A stretch of DNA of 35,739 nucleotides, taken from Magnetospirillum sp. WYHS-4 (GTDB taxonomy: Bacteria > Pseudomonadota > Alphaproteobacteria > Rhodospirillales > GLO-3). Position numbers and translations under genes: made by a program. The stretch's first letter is position 1. Every line of letters starts with the position of its first letter. The notes under the pieces are model-generated. The model was not told where the DNA came from. It searched no databases and was given only the letters and a program-made list of their open reading frames with translations. Below are positions 23,010 to 31,287 of the stretch, piece by piece. The DNA lies in contig JAMOBD010000030.1 in assembly GCA_039908345.1 (NCBI GenBank), positions 1-35,739 of the forward strand. Reading direction: 5' to 3'.

Positions 23010-24646
23010 CCCTCTACGCGAGGTTTAGTTCCGATCTTCAAAGCGCGCGGTCCGTCGATGACCAAATCCGGCTTTGCCAGGAGCGCGTCGCGAAGGAAAC
23101 CTGGCGTGTCGTCGATATCTACTCCGACTTTGCCATCAGCGGATCGACCGCCCGGCGACCCGGCTACCAGCAGATGCTGGAAGACGCCACCCATGGTCGT
23201 TTCGACATCGTGATGGCGGAGGCGCTGGACCGCCTCTCCCGTGACCAGGAGGAGACGGCGCGGCTTTTCAAGCTTCTCACCTTCCACGGTGTTCGGATCG
23301 CGACTCTGCTTGAGGGCGAGGTCTCGGAACTCCATGTCGGGCTGAGCTCGACCATCAATGCCGTGTTCCTGAAATCGCTGGCCGAGAAGACGCGCCGGGG
23401 CCAGCGGGGACGAGTTCAGGAGGGCAAGATCGCCGGAGGCCTCTGCTTTGGATACCGCCCCGACTATGCCCACAATGCCCATGGTGAACCCACGCGCGGC
23501 GATCGCGAAATCGTCGAGGCCGAGGCCGCGATCGTCCGGCGGATTTTTTCCGAATACGTTTGCGGAAAATCGCCGCGGTCGATTGCCCGCGATTTGAACA
23601 TCGAAGGTGCTTCTGGGCCCCGTGGCGGCAAGTGGTCGGCCTCGACGTTGCTCGGAAATCCCGATCGCGGCACCGGCGTTTTGAGGAATGAGCTTTATGC
23701 CGGCCGCGTCGTCTGGAACCGCCAGAAGTTCATAAAGGATCCCGTCACCGGCAAGCGCCAGGCCCGCCCGAACCCGAAATCGGATTGGGTAATCGCCGAC
23801 GTGCCTCAGCTCCGTATTGTAAGCGACGATATCTGGACAGCCGCTCAAGACAGGCTGTCGAGCCATCGTCGTCAGGTCGCACCGAAGGATTCTTCCAATC
23901 GCCTCAATCCGACGCACCGACCCCGCTATCTGCTTTCTGGACTCCTGCGCTGCGGCGTCTGCGGCGGGCCGCTGTCAGTCGCGGCCCAGGGTAGATACGG
24001 CTGCGCCAACCATCGGGAACGTGGAATCTGCGACAACCGCCGTACGGTCGCGCGGGATGACCTCGAACGTCGTGTCCTGTCAGGGCTGAAAGAAAGGCTG
24101 CTCGCACCGGAGCTGGTCCAGCAATTCATCGCCGAATACATTGCCTCGGCCAACGAGCGGCGCCGCGCGGCATCATCGGAACGGCAATCGCGCCAGCAGG
24201 AACTCCAGTCGACCACTCACCGGATTCAGCAGATCGTCCGCGCGATCGAGGACGGAACCTATTCGTCAGCTCTCAAGACCCGCCTGGAGGAACTCGAGCA
24301 CCGCCGCGAAATGCTTCAGGCGGACCTCAATGCCGCCGACGAGCCGCTGCCGGCGCTCCATCCCAATGCGGCCGACCTGTACCGGCGCCGGGTCGCGGAA
24401 CTGGAATCCGCGCTGGCGGATCCCGAGACCATGGGCGCCGCGCGCGAGGCGCTACGGGAGCTGATCGAGGCGATCATCGTCCACCCCGGCGAGAAGCGGG
24501 GCGAAGTACGGATCGAACTGTTCGGGGAACTGGGCGCGATTCTGCGGCTGGGCGAGGCCCGGAAAGCAAAAGACCGCAGTTCCGGAGAAACTGCGGTCTC
24601 GTTGGTTGCGGGGGCAGGATTTGAACCTGCGGCCTTCAGGTTATGA
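23000..24646 (+). CDS. Large serine recombinase (integrase/excisionase)
   Basis: A 548-residue protein starting at GTG 23000. It has the resolvase/invertase catalytic domain at ~1-140 with VALYARFSSD (catalytic Ser10) and DRLSRDQEETARLFKLL, a recombinase domain (~150-290), a zinc ribbon with CGVCGGPLSVAAQGRYGC and ERGICDN (~315-345), and a long C-terminal coiled coil. These enzymes integrate and excise elements by double-strand exchange through a phosphoserine link. The last ~25 codons are odd: they read through a terminator hairpin and into the tRNA-fMet fragment, ending VAGAGFEPAAFRL. So its C-terminus is encoded by attachment-site DNA. The start overlaps the 58-residue ORF. Confidence 0.93.
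   Translation: MRVALYARFSSDLQSARSVDDQIRLCQERVAKETWRVVDIYSDFAISGSTARRPGYQQMLEDATHGRFDIVMAEALDRLSRDQEETARLFKLLTFHGVRIATLLEGEVSELHVGLSSTINAVFLKSLAEKTRRGQRGRVQEGKIAGGLCFGYRPDYAHNAHGEPTRGDREIVEAEAAIVRRIFSEYVCGKSPRSIARDLNIEGASGPRGGKWSASTLLGNPDRGTGVLRNELYAGRVVWNRQKFIKDPVTGKRQARPNPKSDWVIADVPQLRIVSDDIWTAAQDRLSSHRRQVAPKDSSNRLNPTHRPRYLLSGLLRCGVCGGPLSVAAQGRYGCANHRERGICDNRRTVARDDLERRVLSGLKERLLAPELVQQFIAEYIASANERRRAASSERQSRQQELQSTTHRIQQIVRAIEDGTYSSALKTRLEELEHRREMLQADLNAADEPLPALHPNAADLYRRRVAELESALADPETMGAAREALRELIEAIIVHPGEKRGEVRIELFGELGAILRLGEARKAKDRSSGETAVSLVAGAGFEPAAFRL
24571..24599 (-). terminator. Rho-independent terminator downstream of the tRNA fragment
   Basis: AGACCGCAGTT (24571-24581) pairs perfectly with AACTGCGGTCT (24589-24599) around a seven-base loop. 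On the minus strand the stem is followed by TTTTGC. It lies four bases past the CCA end of the tRNA-fMet fragment in the tRNA direction, so it is probably the original terminator of a tRNA-fMet gene. On the plus strand it lies inside the recombinase coding sequence. Confidence 0.7.
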
Positions 24647-24652
24647 GCCTGA
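24603..24652 (-). other. Attachment site: 3' 50 nt of tRNA-fMet (CAT)
   Basis: On the minus strand this reads as the anticodon arm with loop CTCATAA, the variable region, the T arm (GCAGG TTCAAAT CCTGC) and the acceptor 3' strand CCCCCGCAACCA including CCA. It is the 3' half of an alphaproteobacterial initiator tRNA. Homology stops at 24652 and the D arm and 5' acceptor strand are absent, so it is not a working tRNA. Partial 3' tRNA copies are the usual scar of elements integrating at tRNA genes. The same acceptor tail recurs at 33478-33490. Confidence 0.8.
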
Positions 24653-24755
24653 ATTTTCTGGCCCGGCTCCCGCCCTTCTCCGACCAGAACATCCTGATTC
24701 CGCAGGCGAATCGACTCCAACGGCCTCCATCCAGCTCCATCATTTTCCAGGTGGC

Positions 24756-24775
24756 CGTGGAGCAAATTTGGAGCA
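24756..24775 (+). repeat. 20-bp direct repeat, left copy
   Basis: CGTGGAGCAAATTTGGAGCA here is identical, in the same orientation, at 33389-33408. The copies lie 104 bases right of the first tRNA-fMet fragment and 70 bases left of the second. They mark the two ends of the 24.65-33.49 kb segment and may be recombination or excision-factor binding sites, or traces of related att regions. Confidence 0.6.
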
Positions 24776-24838
24776 TCGGTCCTTCGTTCCGAGTGGAGAC
24801 ACACGCCGGATATATGGAGGTCAGGATCACAGGGACGT

Positions 24839-25630
24839 TCATCTCGGAGCGTCGCCGCGTTTCCCAAGATCGAACAACAGGAACCGGTCATAGAGGGGCA
24901 TCTTGCGGTAAAGATAAGGGCTTGCCCAGTCATCGTTGGCGGCGCTCGGCGCCTTCTCCATCAGCCCAAACCATTCCAGGTATCGCAGAACCCGCCACTG
25001 GAAGACGGCTCCCGGCCGGATGGACGAGGTGCCATTTTCCAAGGGTGAAATGATGACGCCCGCCAATTCGTCGGCGGTGCGGGGTTCCTCCGCCACCTTG
25101 GACATCAGGTAGAGCGTCAATCCGATCTGGGCCTGGAAATGATCCTTGACCACCCTCCTGTCCAGGTAGGCGAGGTTGTACCGCTTGAACGTGGCGACAA
25201 AGAGAGCGACGAACAACCGCCCGGCCGCCTCTTCGGGCAGCAGCGACCGCCCTTTTTTGGTCAGGACCAACATGCCTTTGCTTTTCCGTCCCAAGCGGGC
25301 GAGGTCGAATATGGCATGAAGGAAATCCAGCGGCGGGAAATCGGCCTGGTTGAGCACCTTGTTGACCCGCCACAGCATCTCCCGATCATATCCGGGCCAG
25401 GTGAACTCCTCCGCCATGCGGGCAACGAATTTCTGTCCGAAATTCCCCGTACTCGTCAACTTGACCCCACCATCCTCGTCCATGCACTTCAACAGCAGAC
25501 GGGCGTTGGGAAGCACCGGGGCGTCCGAAAGCTCCGCCAGGGTGAGATTGGAATTCAGGCGAATTGGTCCCGCCCCGAGCCAGTCGCACTCCACCAGCGT
25601 CATGATCTGCTCGTGGGTCAGGCGGATCAT
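24839..25630 (-). CDS. Unknown protein next to a SEC-C protein
   Basis: A 263-residue protein from ATG 25630, preceded by a good GGAGGGG ribosome site. I do not recognise the family. It is soluble, with no signal peptide or membrane segment. Two parts look like winged-helix units: residues ~90-130 (LVLTKKGRSLLPEEA) and ~180-240 (ADELAGVIISPLE, then WRVLRYLEWFGLME), the kind of layout seen in DNA-binding adaptor proteins. It lies 16 bases after the SEC-C/DUF1186 gene in the same direction, so the two are probably co-expressed cargo of the element. Confidence 0.7.
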   Translation of the reverse strand: MIRLTHEQIMTLVECDWLGAGPIRLNSNLTLAELSDAPVLPNARLLLKCMDEDGGVKLTSTGNFGQKFVARMAEEFTWPGYDREMLWRVNKVLNQADFPPLDFLHAIFDLARLGRKSKGMLVLTKKGRSLLPEEAAGRLFVALFVATFKRYNLAYLDRRVVKDHFQAQIGLTLYLMSKVAEEPRTADELAGVIISPLENGTSSIRPGAVFQWRVLRYLEWFGLMEKAPSAANDDWASPYLYRKMPLYDRFLLFDLGKRGDAPR

Positions 25631-25646
25631 TGTCCCCTCCCGGCAG

Positions 25647-26459
25647 TCAATGGAGGCAGCATTTCTTGTATTTCTTCCCCGACCCGCAGGGGCATGGGTC
25701 GTTACGGCCGACCGCACGGTGTGGATTGGCGATGCTGTCCACCGGAACATCTCCCCCGCCGAACATGTCGAGCAGGGGGCTGAGGCGAGGACGAGGGCTG
25801 GAGCGCTTCTCCCGCACCCCCATCATGATTTCCACGTCCTGGATATCCCCCGCCACCATCAGTTCCGCCTGTTTCTCGGCATACACGACCCTGATCAGAT
25901 CGAGTGCCTCCACGGCACGCAGGTCGGCAAGGCTCAGGGTGATGAAGGCGTTGAGGGCGGGATCGTTGGTCCGGAACTTCTCCAACTGCCTGACCAGTAC
26001 ATCGACGCATTGCTGGCGATGTTCGGGATGGGCAAGAGCCATCTTCTCCAGGCATCCGGGCATGGAAATGCGGTTCTTGGCATCGACCGTCTCGTCGGCG
26101 AGGAAGGCTTCCAATTCGGAAATTGCACCAGGCCCGATCATCGGGAGAACCTGCCTCATCTCGTCCGGCAGCCAATCGTCATGGTCCAACTGGTCGAACA
26201 ACCGCACCAGAGGTCCGGCCGCCTCTTCCGCCCGCAGCAGCCCAAGAGTCCTCCAGGCATGCAGCGGAGCCCAGACTTCCAGGCTGTCGCCATCCGCCTT
26301 GTTGATGTCCATGTCCGTCGCCATGCGGATCAACTCGGGGACATGCTCGGGGGTGAACCCGAGACCGAGGTAGTCCGGCCACGGGTCGTTCTGGTGGTGG
26401 ATATCGCATCGGGCGAGGGTCAGGAGCTTGGCGACAGGGTCGGTGTAGGGCTGGGTCAT
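25647..26459 (-). CDS. DUF1186-like HEAT-type protein with C-terminal SEC-C zinc motif
   Basis: A 270-residue protein. Residues ~20-200 are helical, HEAT-repeat-like segments of the DUF1186 kind (LGLLRAEEAAGPLVRLFDQL, ISELEAFLADET). The end is a textbook SEC-C motif, GRNDPCPCGSGKKYKKCC, which binds zinc and in SecA and YecA contacts SecB or ribosomes. DUF1186/SEC-C proteins are found across proteobacteria without a settled function. It is followed by the unknown gene at 24839-25630 and precedes it in the same probable operon. Confidence 0.85.
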   Translation of the reverse strand: MTQPYTDPVAKLLTLARCDIHHQNDPWPDYLGLGFTPEHVPELIRMATDMDINKADGDSLEVWAPLHAWRTLGLLRAEEAAGPLVRLFDQLDHDDWLPDEMRQVLPMIGPGAISELEAFLADETVDAKNRISMPGCLEKMALAHPEHRQQCVDVLVRQLEKFRTNDPALNAFITLSLADLRAVEALDLIRVVYAEKQAELMVAGDIQDVEIMMGVREKRSSPRPRLSPLLDMFGGGDVPVDSIANPHRAVGRNDPCPCGSGKKYKKCCLH

Positions 26460-26516
26460 GGCAGGTCGAATTGTCGCTTTTTACGACATGTTGGCGGTGG
26501 TCATGGGCAGACCCTA

Positions 26517-27220
26517 CTATGATTCCGCCTCGGCTTCGAGCATCCTTCGAGCATGATTTCCAAGTCCACGGCCATCCGCTGCTTCCACGTTCCTGGAGAT
26601 GAAGAAGGAAGACATCGTTTTCACCGGCCTCCACGACTCCGTCGTGATCTGCTTCCGTCAATGACCAGACATCGGCCCACGGATCATCAAGAGCCAGTCC
26701 ATCGAGAAGTCGGAGCTTGATCTCCTTGGGACGAGTTCCGAACAGCACATCTCCCACCGCCTGGGTAATCCATTTGTGCCGAACGAGTGAATGGCACAAT
26801 GCCTCGTAGCTCGCTCCTACCCGGAGGGATAGTTGGTACACCGCCACCGGGTCTGCGAGATCATCCACGGTCCAGCCGTAGCGTCTCATGTTCTGGCTGA
26901 GCAGCCATTTCGGCATGAGGAACTCAGCCCCGAAAGAATTGGCAGAAATTTCCTGAAGTTCCTTCGGCGTCCGCCCCATAGGCCGCCAGATTTGGTTTTC
27001 GTCGTCCAGGCTGAACTCGTGTCCCATTTCCAGGTGTCCGAGTTCATGAGCCGCAGTGAAACGCTGGACGCTCAAGCCTCGGTTGGTGGTAACGAGGATA
27101 CCGGGGCTTGGTTCCTGCATGCATAGTCCGAGAAGGCCATCAAGGGGGCGAAACAATAGGGCGTGTTCGCGTTCTCCAATGGCACGAAACACGTCCACTC
27201 TGCCGCCACTCTGTCCCTCG
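26517..27220 (-). pseudogene. ImmA/IrrE-family zinc metallopeptidase, frameshifted and 5'-truncated
   Basis: The minus strand encodes an ImmA/IrrE domain: DVFRAIGEREHALLFRPLDG, then a segment ending PGILVTTNRG, and the zinc site AAHELGHLEMGHE (HELGH encoded at 27034-27048), followed by ISANSFGAEFLMP. Such peptidases cleave phage-type repressors. Two lesions are visible. The 5' end runs straight into the antisense strand of the AAA ATPase fragment near 27220, so the normal start, and any HTH domain, is lost. Near 26590, after LLHLQE, the frame must shift by one base to continue NVEAADGRGLGNHARRM and stop at 26517-26519; otherwise it runs on into the antisense of the DUF1186 gene. An apparent 606-residue frame here is therefore not one gene. 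Confidence 0.75.
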
Positions 27221-27223
27221 TCG

Positions 27224-28002
27224 CCGGCCCCGATCCCGACATCCTGGCGACGGTCCTTGAGGCCGAGTTTCCCTGGTTCGCGGAAGTCATCGAGGCCATC
27301 GTCGGGGACCTGCGGCTGCGCCGGTCGGTCGGACTCCAATGGGCCCATTGGCGCCCGCTGCTGATGTTCGGGCCGCCGGGCACCGGCAAGACCCGCTTCG
27401 CCCGCCGACTCGCTCAGTTGCTGGGCCTCGGCTTGGGCGAGATCAACGCCGGCGGGAGTGCGGACAACCGGCTGCTCCATGGCACGGCGCGGGGGTGGAA
27501 CACGGCCAGCCCCGCCTTTCCCCTCCATGTCATCCGCCAGCACCGACAGGCCAACCCGCTGCTGTTCGTGGATGAAGTGGACAAGGCCGGCGGCAGCGAT
27601 GGCAACGGCCGCATCCGGCAGACTCTGTTGGGGTTGCTGGAACCCCTTTCCGCCAAGGCCTGGACGGACGAATGCCTGATGGTCCCCTGCGACCTTTCGG
27701 CCATCAACTGGCTGCTGGCGGCCAACGACGCCGCGCCCCTGCGGGGTCCGTTGCTCACCCGCCTGCGGGTCGTCGCAGTGCCGCTGCCAGGGCCTGAACA
27801 CGCCGAGGCGATCCTGGCCGGCATCCGCCGCGACCTTGCACAGGATTGGCAACTGCGCCCCGACGACCTCCCAGCCCTCGCACCCGATGTGGAGGACGGC
27901 CTCCGCGCCGGCATGCGCCGGGGCATTTCGCTGCGCCGCATCCGCGCCGCCTACGAGGCGGCGATCAAGGCCGCTGGGCCAGGGGCGCAGCGCCTGCATT
28001 GA
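27224..28002 (+). pseudogene. 5'-truncated duplicate of the element AAA ATPase
   Basis: This segment matches 20568-21349 closely and encodes the AAA domain only: PDPDILATVLEAEFPWF, Walker A GPPGTGKT, Walker B LLFVDEVDKAGG, sensor 1 NWLLAANDAAPL, and the C-terminal RGISLRRIRAAYEAA. The ~220-residue N-terminal domain is missing. The frame stays open upstream to a GTG at 27163 inside former ImmA DNA, which gives a possible 279-residue chimera without a good ribosome site. The open frame and conservative substitutions suggest it diverged from the full-length copy some time ago. I treat it as a remnant of a second element's backbone, though a truncated protein could be made. Confidence 0.75.
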
Positions 28003-28085
28003 CGCGGGTGCCCACTTGCGTGATCACTGGAAGCCGACCATCATCACGTGACGGCGGACTGCACGGTTTCACTGGTGGTTGGTAA

Positions 28086-29578
28086 ATGCGCTCCGAGTTC
28101 GTTCAGCTTGATCGGACCTTCGTGAAGTATGACCCAGGTCAGGACCAGGAGGCTATCGCTGTTCAGAGCTACGTCCACGGGTCGCTCGGCTTGCCGTCGA
28201 ACTGGTCCTGGGACAAAGTTCTCGAATACCCCCGGGTGGTCATCCTGGGTGAGGCCGGCAGCGGCAAGACCTGGGAGATGGAAGCCCAGGCGGATCGGCT
28301 GAATGCAGGCGGCAAGCCGGCCTTTTTCATCCGCCTGGAAAATCTTGCCGGAAGCGAACTGTCCGCCATTCTTGCCAGCGATGACCTGAAGCGATTCCGC
28401 GAGTGGGAGAAGGGGGTGGGCGAGGCCTCCTTCTTCCTCGATGCCGTCGACGAAAGCCGCCTCGGCAGTTTCCACGCCTTTGAACAGGCCTTGGCGAATT
28501 TCTCCCGGTCCCTGGGCCCTGCACATAACCGCGCCCGCATCGTCATCTCTTCCAGGGTCACCGAGTGGCGGGGCGGGACCGATGAGGCTCTGGTCACCCG
28601 GAGGTCCGGAGGCAGATGGCCGCCGATCCGGCGGGCGGCGATGCCTTGGTCATCGCGATCGCCGACATCCTGCACGGTGATCGGTACGAACACATTGCCG
28701 TCCCCGATCCCGATTTCCGTCGCGTCGCGGCACTCCGGCGGTTCCTGCCGATCCTCCATCGCCATGTCCGTCTGGACGAGGACCAGAATCACCCTAGCGG
28801 CGAGGTATATTCCCCGAACGCCAGGGATCATGCTCAGGAATTCCGCTCCGCTACCATCCAACGCTTGGCGGATGCGCAAGACCCTGAGGCTTACGACGCG
28901 ATGATCCAATTGGCGGCCGATCCCTGTTTCAAGAGGTCACGGGAATGGCTGAGGGCAAAGCCTTTCGAACGAGCCAAGAAGGATGCCGAACCGCGCGCCT
29001 GGAAAGGGCGGGATATCGCGGACTATGTCGACCGGTTCGAGCGTTTGCCCCAGACCCCCGACGAACTGTTCGCGGTCGTGCAAGGGCGTCTCGCCGATAT
29101 CCGGGAGAATGCGGAACAAGGCGACTTCTCCCTCAAGGGGATGTTCAAGGAGGATACTGCGGAGGAGGTCTTCCAGAAGCTCCTGGCGGAGCGGCTCGAC
29201 GGTGCCAGCCGGGGTGTCTACCAGGTAGCCCGCGAGGTCGAGGTCGCGGACCACAAGCTCCCCGACATTCGCGTCCTCCGCGCCGGGGTGGGCATCGTCA
29301 CCATCGAGGTGAAGATCGCCGGGAAGTGGTCGTACAACGAGCTTCGGCAGGATGCGCTGGAAACCCAGTTGGTCGGGCAGTACATGCGCATCCGGGAATC
29401 CAGGCATGGGATTCTGTTGCCCGTCAATCTGACGGCCGGAAGGACTTGGCGACCGACGGGTGAGCCAGCCATCGACTTTCGTGGGCTCTTGCAACGCCTG
29501 GGCGATGAGGCCAGCGAATTGGCCAGGCAACGTGCCCGGGACGAGCGGATCGAGGTAATCGGCATCGATCTTTCCTGA
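28086..29578 (+). pseudogene. STAND/NACHT-like NTPase with C-terminal PD-(D/E)XK nuclease, internally deleted
   Basis: Two pieces of one large defence-type gene lie in different frames. Piece one (28086 to ~28600) has an NTPase core: Walker A VVILGEAGSGKTWE (~residues 51-64), Walker B FFLDAVDES and sensor RIVISSRVTEWR. Piece two (open from before 28616 to 29578) has a C-terminal region with PDIRVLRAGVG and VTIEVKIAGKWSYNEL, the Asp...Glu-X-Lys pattern of restriction-type nucleases, then QLVGQYMR. Intact relatives are much longer, with a helical-repeat sensor between the two parts. Here the middle is gone and the frame shifts near 28600. The architecture recalls Avs-type phage sensors. It is probably non-functional, but ATG 28616 could still yield a 320-residue nuclease fragment. 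Confidence 0.75.
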
Positions 29579-29997
29579 GGCGGCGATGTCCATTTCCAGG
29601 GCGAAGGCTTGGCTGACCGGGTGCCCGGCCACCAGCGGGAGACGCGCCCCCAATCAACGCCCGCCATTCGAGAGCCTAGAGCGATGTAGCAGGCTATGCA
29701 GGAATTTATACGCTCTGCGCCCTTGACATAACCGCTCACGTTCTTATATTGAAGCATGTTGGCGCCCGGCCCCTGTCCGGATAACGCCCGCTCTATCAAG
29801 TCATGTGCTGACAGGCAGCGCCCGCGGGGCCGGACTCTTCTTCCGACAACCCGACGGCGGACAACGCTCCGAAACCTCATCCAAGCCAGTCTCCCTGGAG
29901 TTCGTCTCCTGGGGAACTGGACCCTTCGTCCGTTCCGCGGACGCCGCCACGGCGGCGCGCCCGGAGCGATCGGATAAACCTTTTCGGGAGACAAGCG
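29579..29997. other. Gene-free leader of the RiPP-like locus
   Basis: These 419 bases hold the promoter at 29723-29750 and otherwise no gene I can support. A 73-codon Arg-rich frame starts at ATG 29756, right at the predicted transcription start, and looks spurious. The frame of the 29998 gene stays open back to a TGA at 29809-29811 with Ser/Pro-rich codons but no ATG or GTG start, so it may be a decayed N-terminal extension or an untranslated leader. Confidence 0.4.
29723..29750 (+). promoter_or_regulatory. Near-consensus sigma-70 promoter
   Basis: TTGACA at 29723-29728, a 16-base spacer, then TATATT at 29745-29750. The match to the housekeeping consensus is strong in an otherwise GC-rich region. 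It points at the four-gene locus 29998-33151, ~240 bases upstream of its first start codon. Confidence 0.6.
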
Positions 29998-30393
29998 ATG
30001 TCTTTTCCGTTGCGACTGAAATCTACTCTGGGCCGGCCTTACAACGTCAGTTTGGATGATGTGGTCCCGGTGAAAAGGGTCCTTCAGGGCCTTGGCTACT
30101 ATGCCATCCCCAGCTATGGGATTACCCCCTATCCTGACGAACCCCTATTCCAGGGAATCGAACGCTTCCAGCGCGACAACAACCTTCGCGTCGATGGTAT
30201 CATGAAACCGGGAGGGCCGACCGAGTCCACCCTGAACCACGTTTTCACGCGCCGTTTCGCGCGTGATGGCGGGTCAAGGGTGAATTCGCAAAGACTTTTC
30301 AGCCTTTTCGATCGGTTCTCGGCGGCTGACCCGGAGGATGATCCGCGCGATGGGAAGTGCCGGGCCACGGGGACCTGCGAAAACATCTATTGA
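29998..30393 (+). CDS. Small peptidoglycan-binding-like protein with Cys/Thr tail; possible precursor
   Basis: A 131-residue protein. Residues ~20-82 match a PG_binding_1-type helical domain: VPVKRVLQGLGYYAIP, then YPDEPLFQGIERFQRDNNLR and VDGIMKPGGPTESTLN. After an Arg/Phe-rich linker the last 24 residues are acidic, then end GKCRATGTCENIY. The only two cysteines (121 and 127) flank Thr124 and Thr126. The domain would normally suggest cell-wall binding, but there is no signal peptide. Because the gene opens a locus with a LanM-type dehydratase and three GNAT domains, I consider it a candidate precursor whose folded N-terminus serves as leader and whose tail is modified. That is inference. 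GGGAG lies seven bases before ATG 29998. Confidence 0.75.
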   Translation: MSFPLRLKSTLGRPYNVSLDDVVPVKRVLQGLGYYAIPSYGITPYPDEPLFQGIERFQRDNNLRVDGIMKPGGPTESTLNHVFTRRFARDGGSRVNSQRLFSLFDRFSAADPEDDPRDGKCRATGTCENIY

Positions 30394-30394
30394 T

Positions 30395-30405
30395 AGGGAG
30401 GTGAT
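30395..30405 (+). promoter_or_regulatory. Exceptionally strong ribosome binding site
   Basis: AGGGAGGTGAT is almost a full anti-Shine-Dalgarno complement, three bases from ATG 30409. It fixes the start of the tandem GNAT gene and shows that high translation is selected there. Confidence 0.75.
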
Positions 30406-30408
30406 GCC

Positions 30409-31287
30409 ATGAAAAAGGCGAACATTCGATGGTCTTGGGAGTTGGGGCATGTGCGCCCCAGCTTCCTGGGGGTGCTATACCGCGATGCGGGTTTCCCCTT
30501 TCCGGATTCCGCCGACAACAGCGATTTCAACGGCATGTTCGGCCCGGGAGCCTTCGGAGTGTTCGCCTTTCTCGACGACAAACTGGTTGGCTCCGCGCGC
30601 GTCTTCAGCGACGATCTGACGTCCTCTTGGCTTGCCGAGATTTGCATTGATTCGGTATGGCGCGGCCAGGGCATCGGCCGTTTCCTGATGGGGAAGATCG
30701 ACGAACGGTTTTGCCATACGGCACTGTATTGCGACGCCCCCACGGAAGCCGTCGAGTTCTTCCGGATGGTGGGCGTTCGACCGAAGGTAAAGCTGAATGC
30801 TTGCCTTCGGCAGCCAGCCACGAACCAAGTGGACGACCATGAGGTTCAGGGCATCACCATTCATGACCACGCCTCGCGATATCAAGCCGAGGCCTTCGAT
30901 GATGTCGCGGATTCCGTGGGTTTCGGCATTTCGGACAAAGGAATACCGCGCACCGAACTTTACGGGAGGATTTTTGGCAATGGTACCTTCGGTTCCTTCG
31001 CCGAGACGGAAGATGGTCGGCTGGTCGGATTCGCCAGGGCCTTCAGCGACGATCTGACCAAGACATATGTCGCGGAGATCTGCGTCCGGCCGGAATGGCA
31101 AGGCAAGGGAGTGGGTAAGGCGTTGGTGAACCGTGTTGTTCGCCGTTATTACCATACCGCGATCTACACGGAGGCCTTTCCTTCCGCTCTCCGCCTCTTC
31201 GAGTCGTGTGGCATCCGACCCGATTCAAAATTGGTCGGATGCAGTAGAGCCCCCTTGGCCCCAGAAAGGACCTCATCATGTCTGTGA
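30409..31287 (+). CDS. Tandem GNAT-domain acyltransferase
   Basis: A 292-residue protein made of two related GNAT domains. Domain 1 (~15-135) has VFSDDLTSSWLAEICIDSVW and acyl-CoA loop RGQGIG (85-90). Domain 2 (~150-280) has AFSDDLTKTYVAEICVRPEW and QGKGVG (231-236). The domains align along their whole length, so an internal duplication is clear, and the next gene is a third copy of the same unit. GNATs move an acyl group from acyl-CoA to an amine; in some RiPP pathways they acylate lysine, ornithine or N-termini. It lies 15 bases after the small protein gene, with a very strong ribosome site. Domain 1 may be regulatory or dead; both keep the CoA loop. Confidence 0.87.
   Translation: MKKANIRWSWELGHVRPSFLGVLYRDAGFPFPDSADNSDFNGMFGPGAFGVFAFLDDKLVGSARVFSDDLTSSWLAEICIDSVWRGQGIGRFLMGKIDERFCHTALYCDAPTEAVEFFRMVGVRPKVKLNACLRQPATNQVDDHEVQGITIHDHASRYQAEAFDDVADSVGFGISDKGIPRTELYGRIFGNGTFGSFAETEDGRLVGFARAFSDDLTKTYVAEICVRPEWQGKGVGKALVNRVVRRYYHTAIYTEAFPSALRLFESCGIRPDSKLVGCSRAPLAPERTSSCL

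Larger units (their letters stand above)
22215..24296 (+). repeat. Mobilization/recombination module, direct repeat copy 1
   Basis: About 2.1 kb comprising the oriT candidate, the 114-residue gene, the 58-residue gene and most of the recombinase gene is repeated at 33541-35622 in the same orientation. The copies differ at many positions, including silent sites. Recombination between them would remove ~11.3 kb carrying the cargo of region 4. Confidence 0.85.

Noticed and set aside
24603-24652. A complete tRNA gene
   Set aside because: The D arm and 5' acceptor strand are missing; the flanking sequence does not pair with the CCCCGCA strand.
25350-26522. A 390-codon plus-strand frame
   Set aside because: It is antisense to the SEC-C/DUF1186 gene, has no family motif and no start signal.
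26179-27999. A 606-codon minus-strand frame
   Set aside because: Only the ImmA part (about 26590-27220) carries protein signal. The rest is antisense to the AAA fragment and to the DUF1186 gene.
29756-29977. A possible leaderless 73-codon peptide gene right at the predicted promoter
   Set aside because: Arg-rich, no ribosome site, no recognisable motif. The start falls by chance at the expected +1; kept only as a note.
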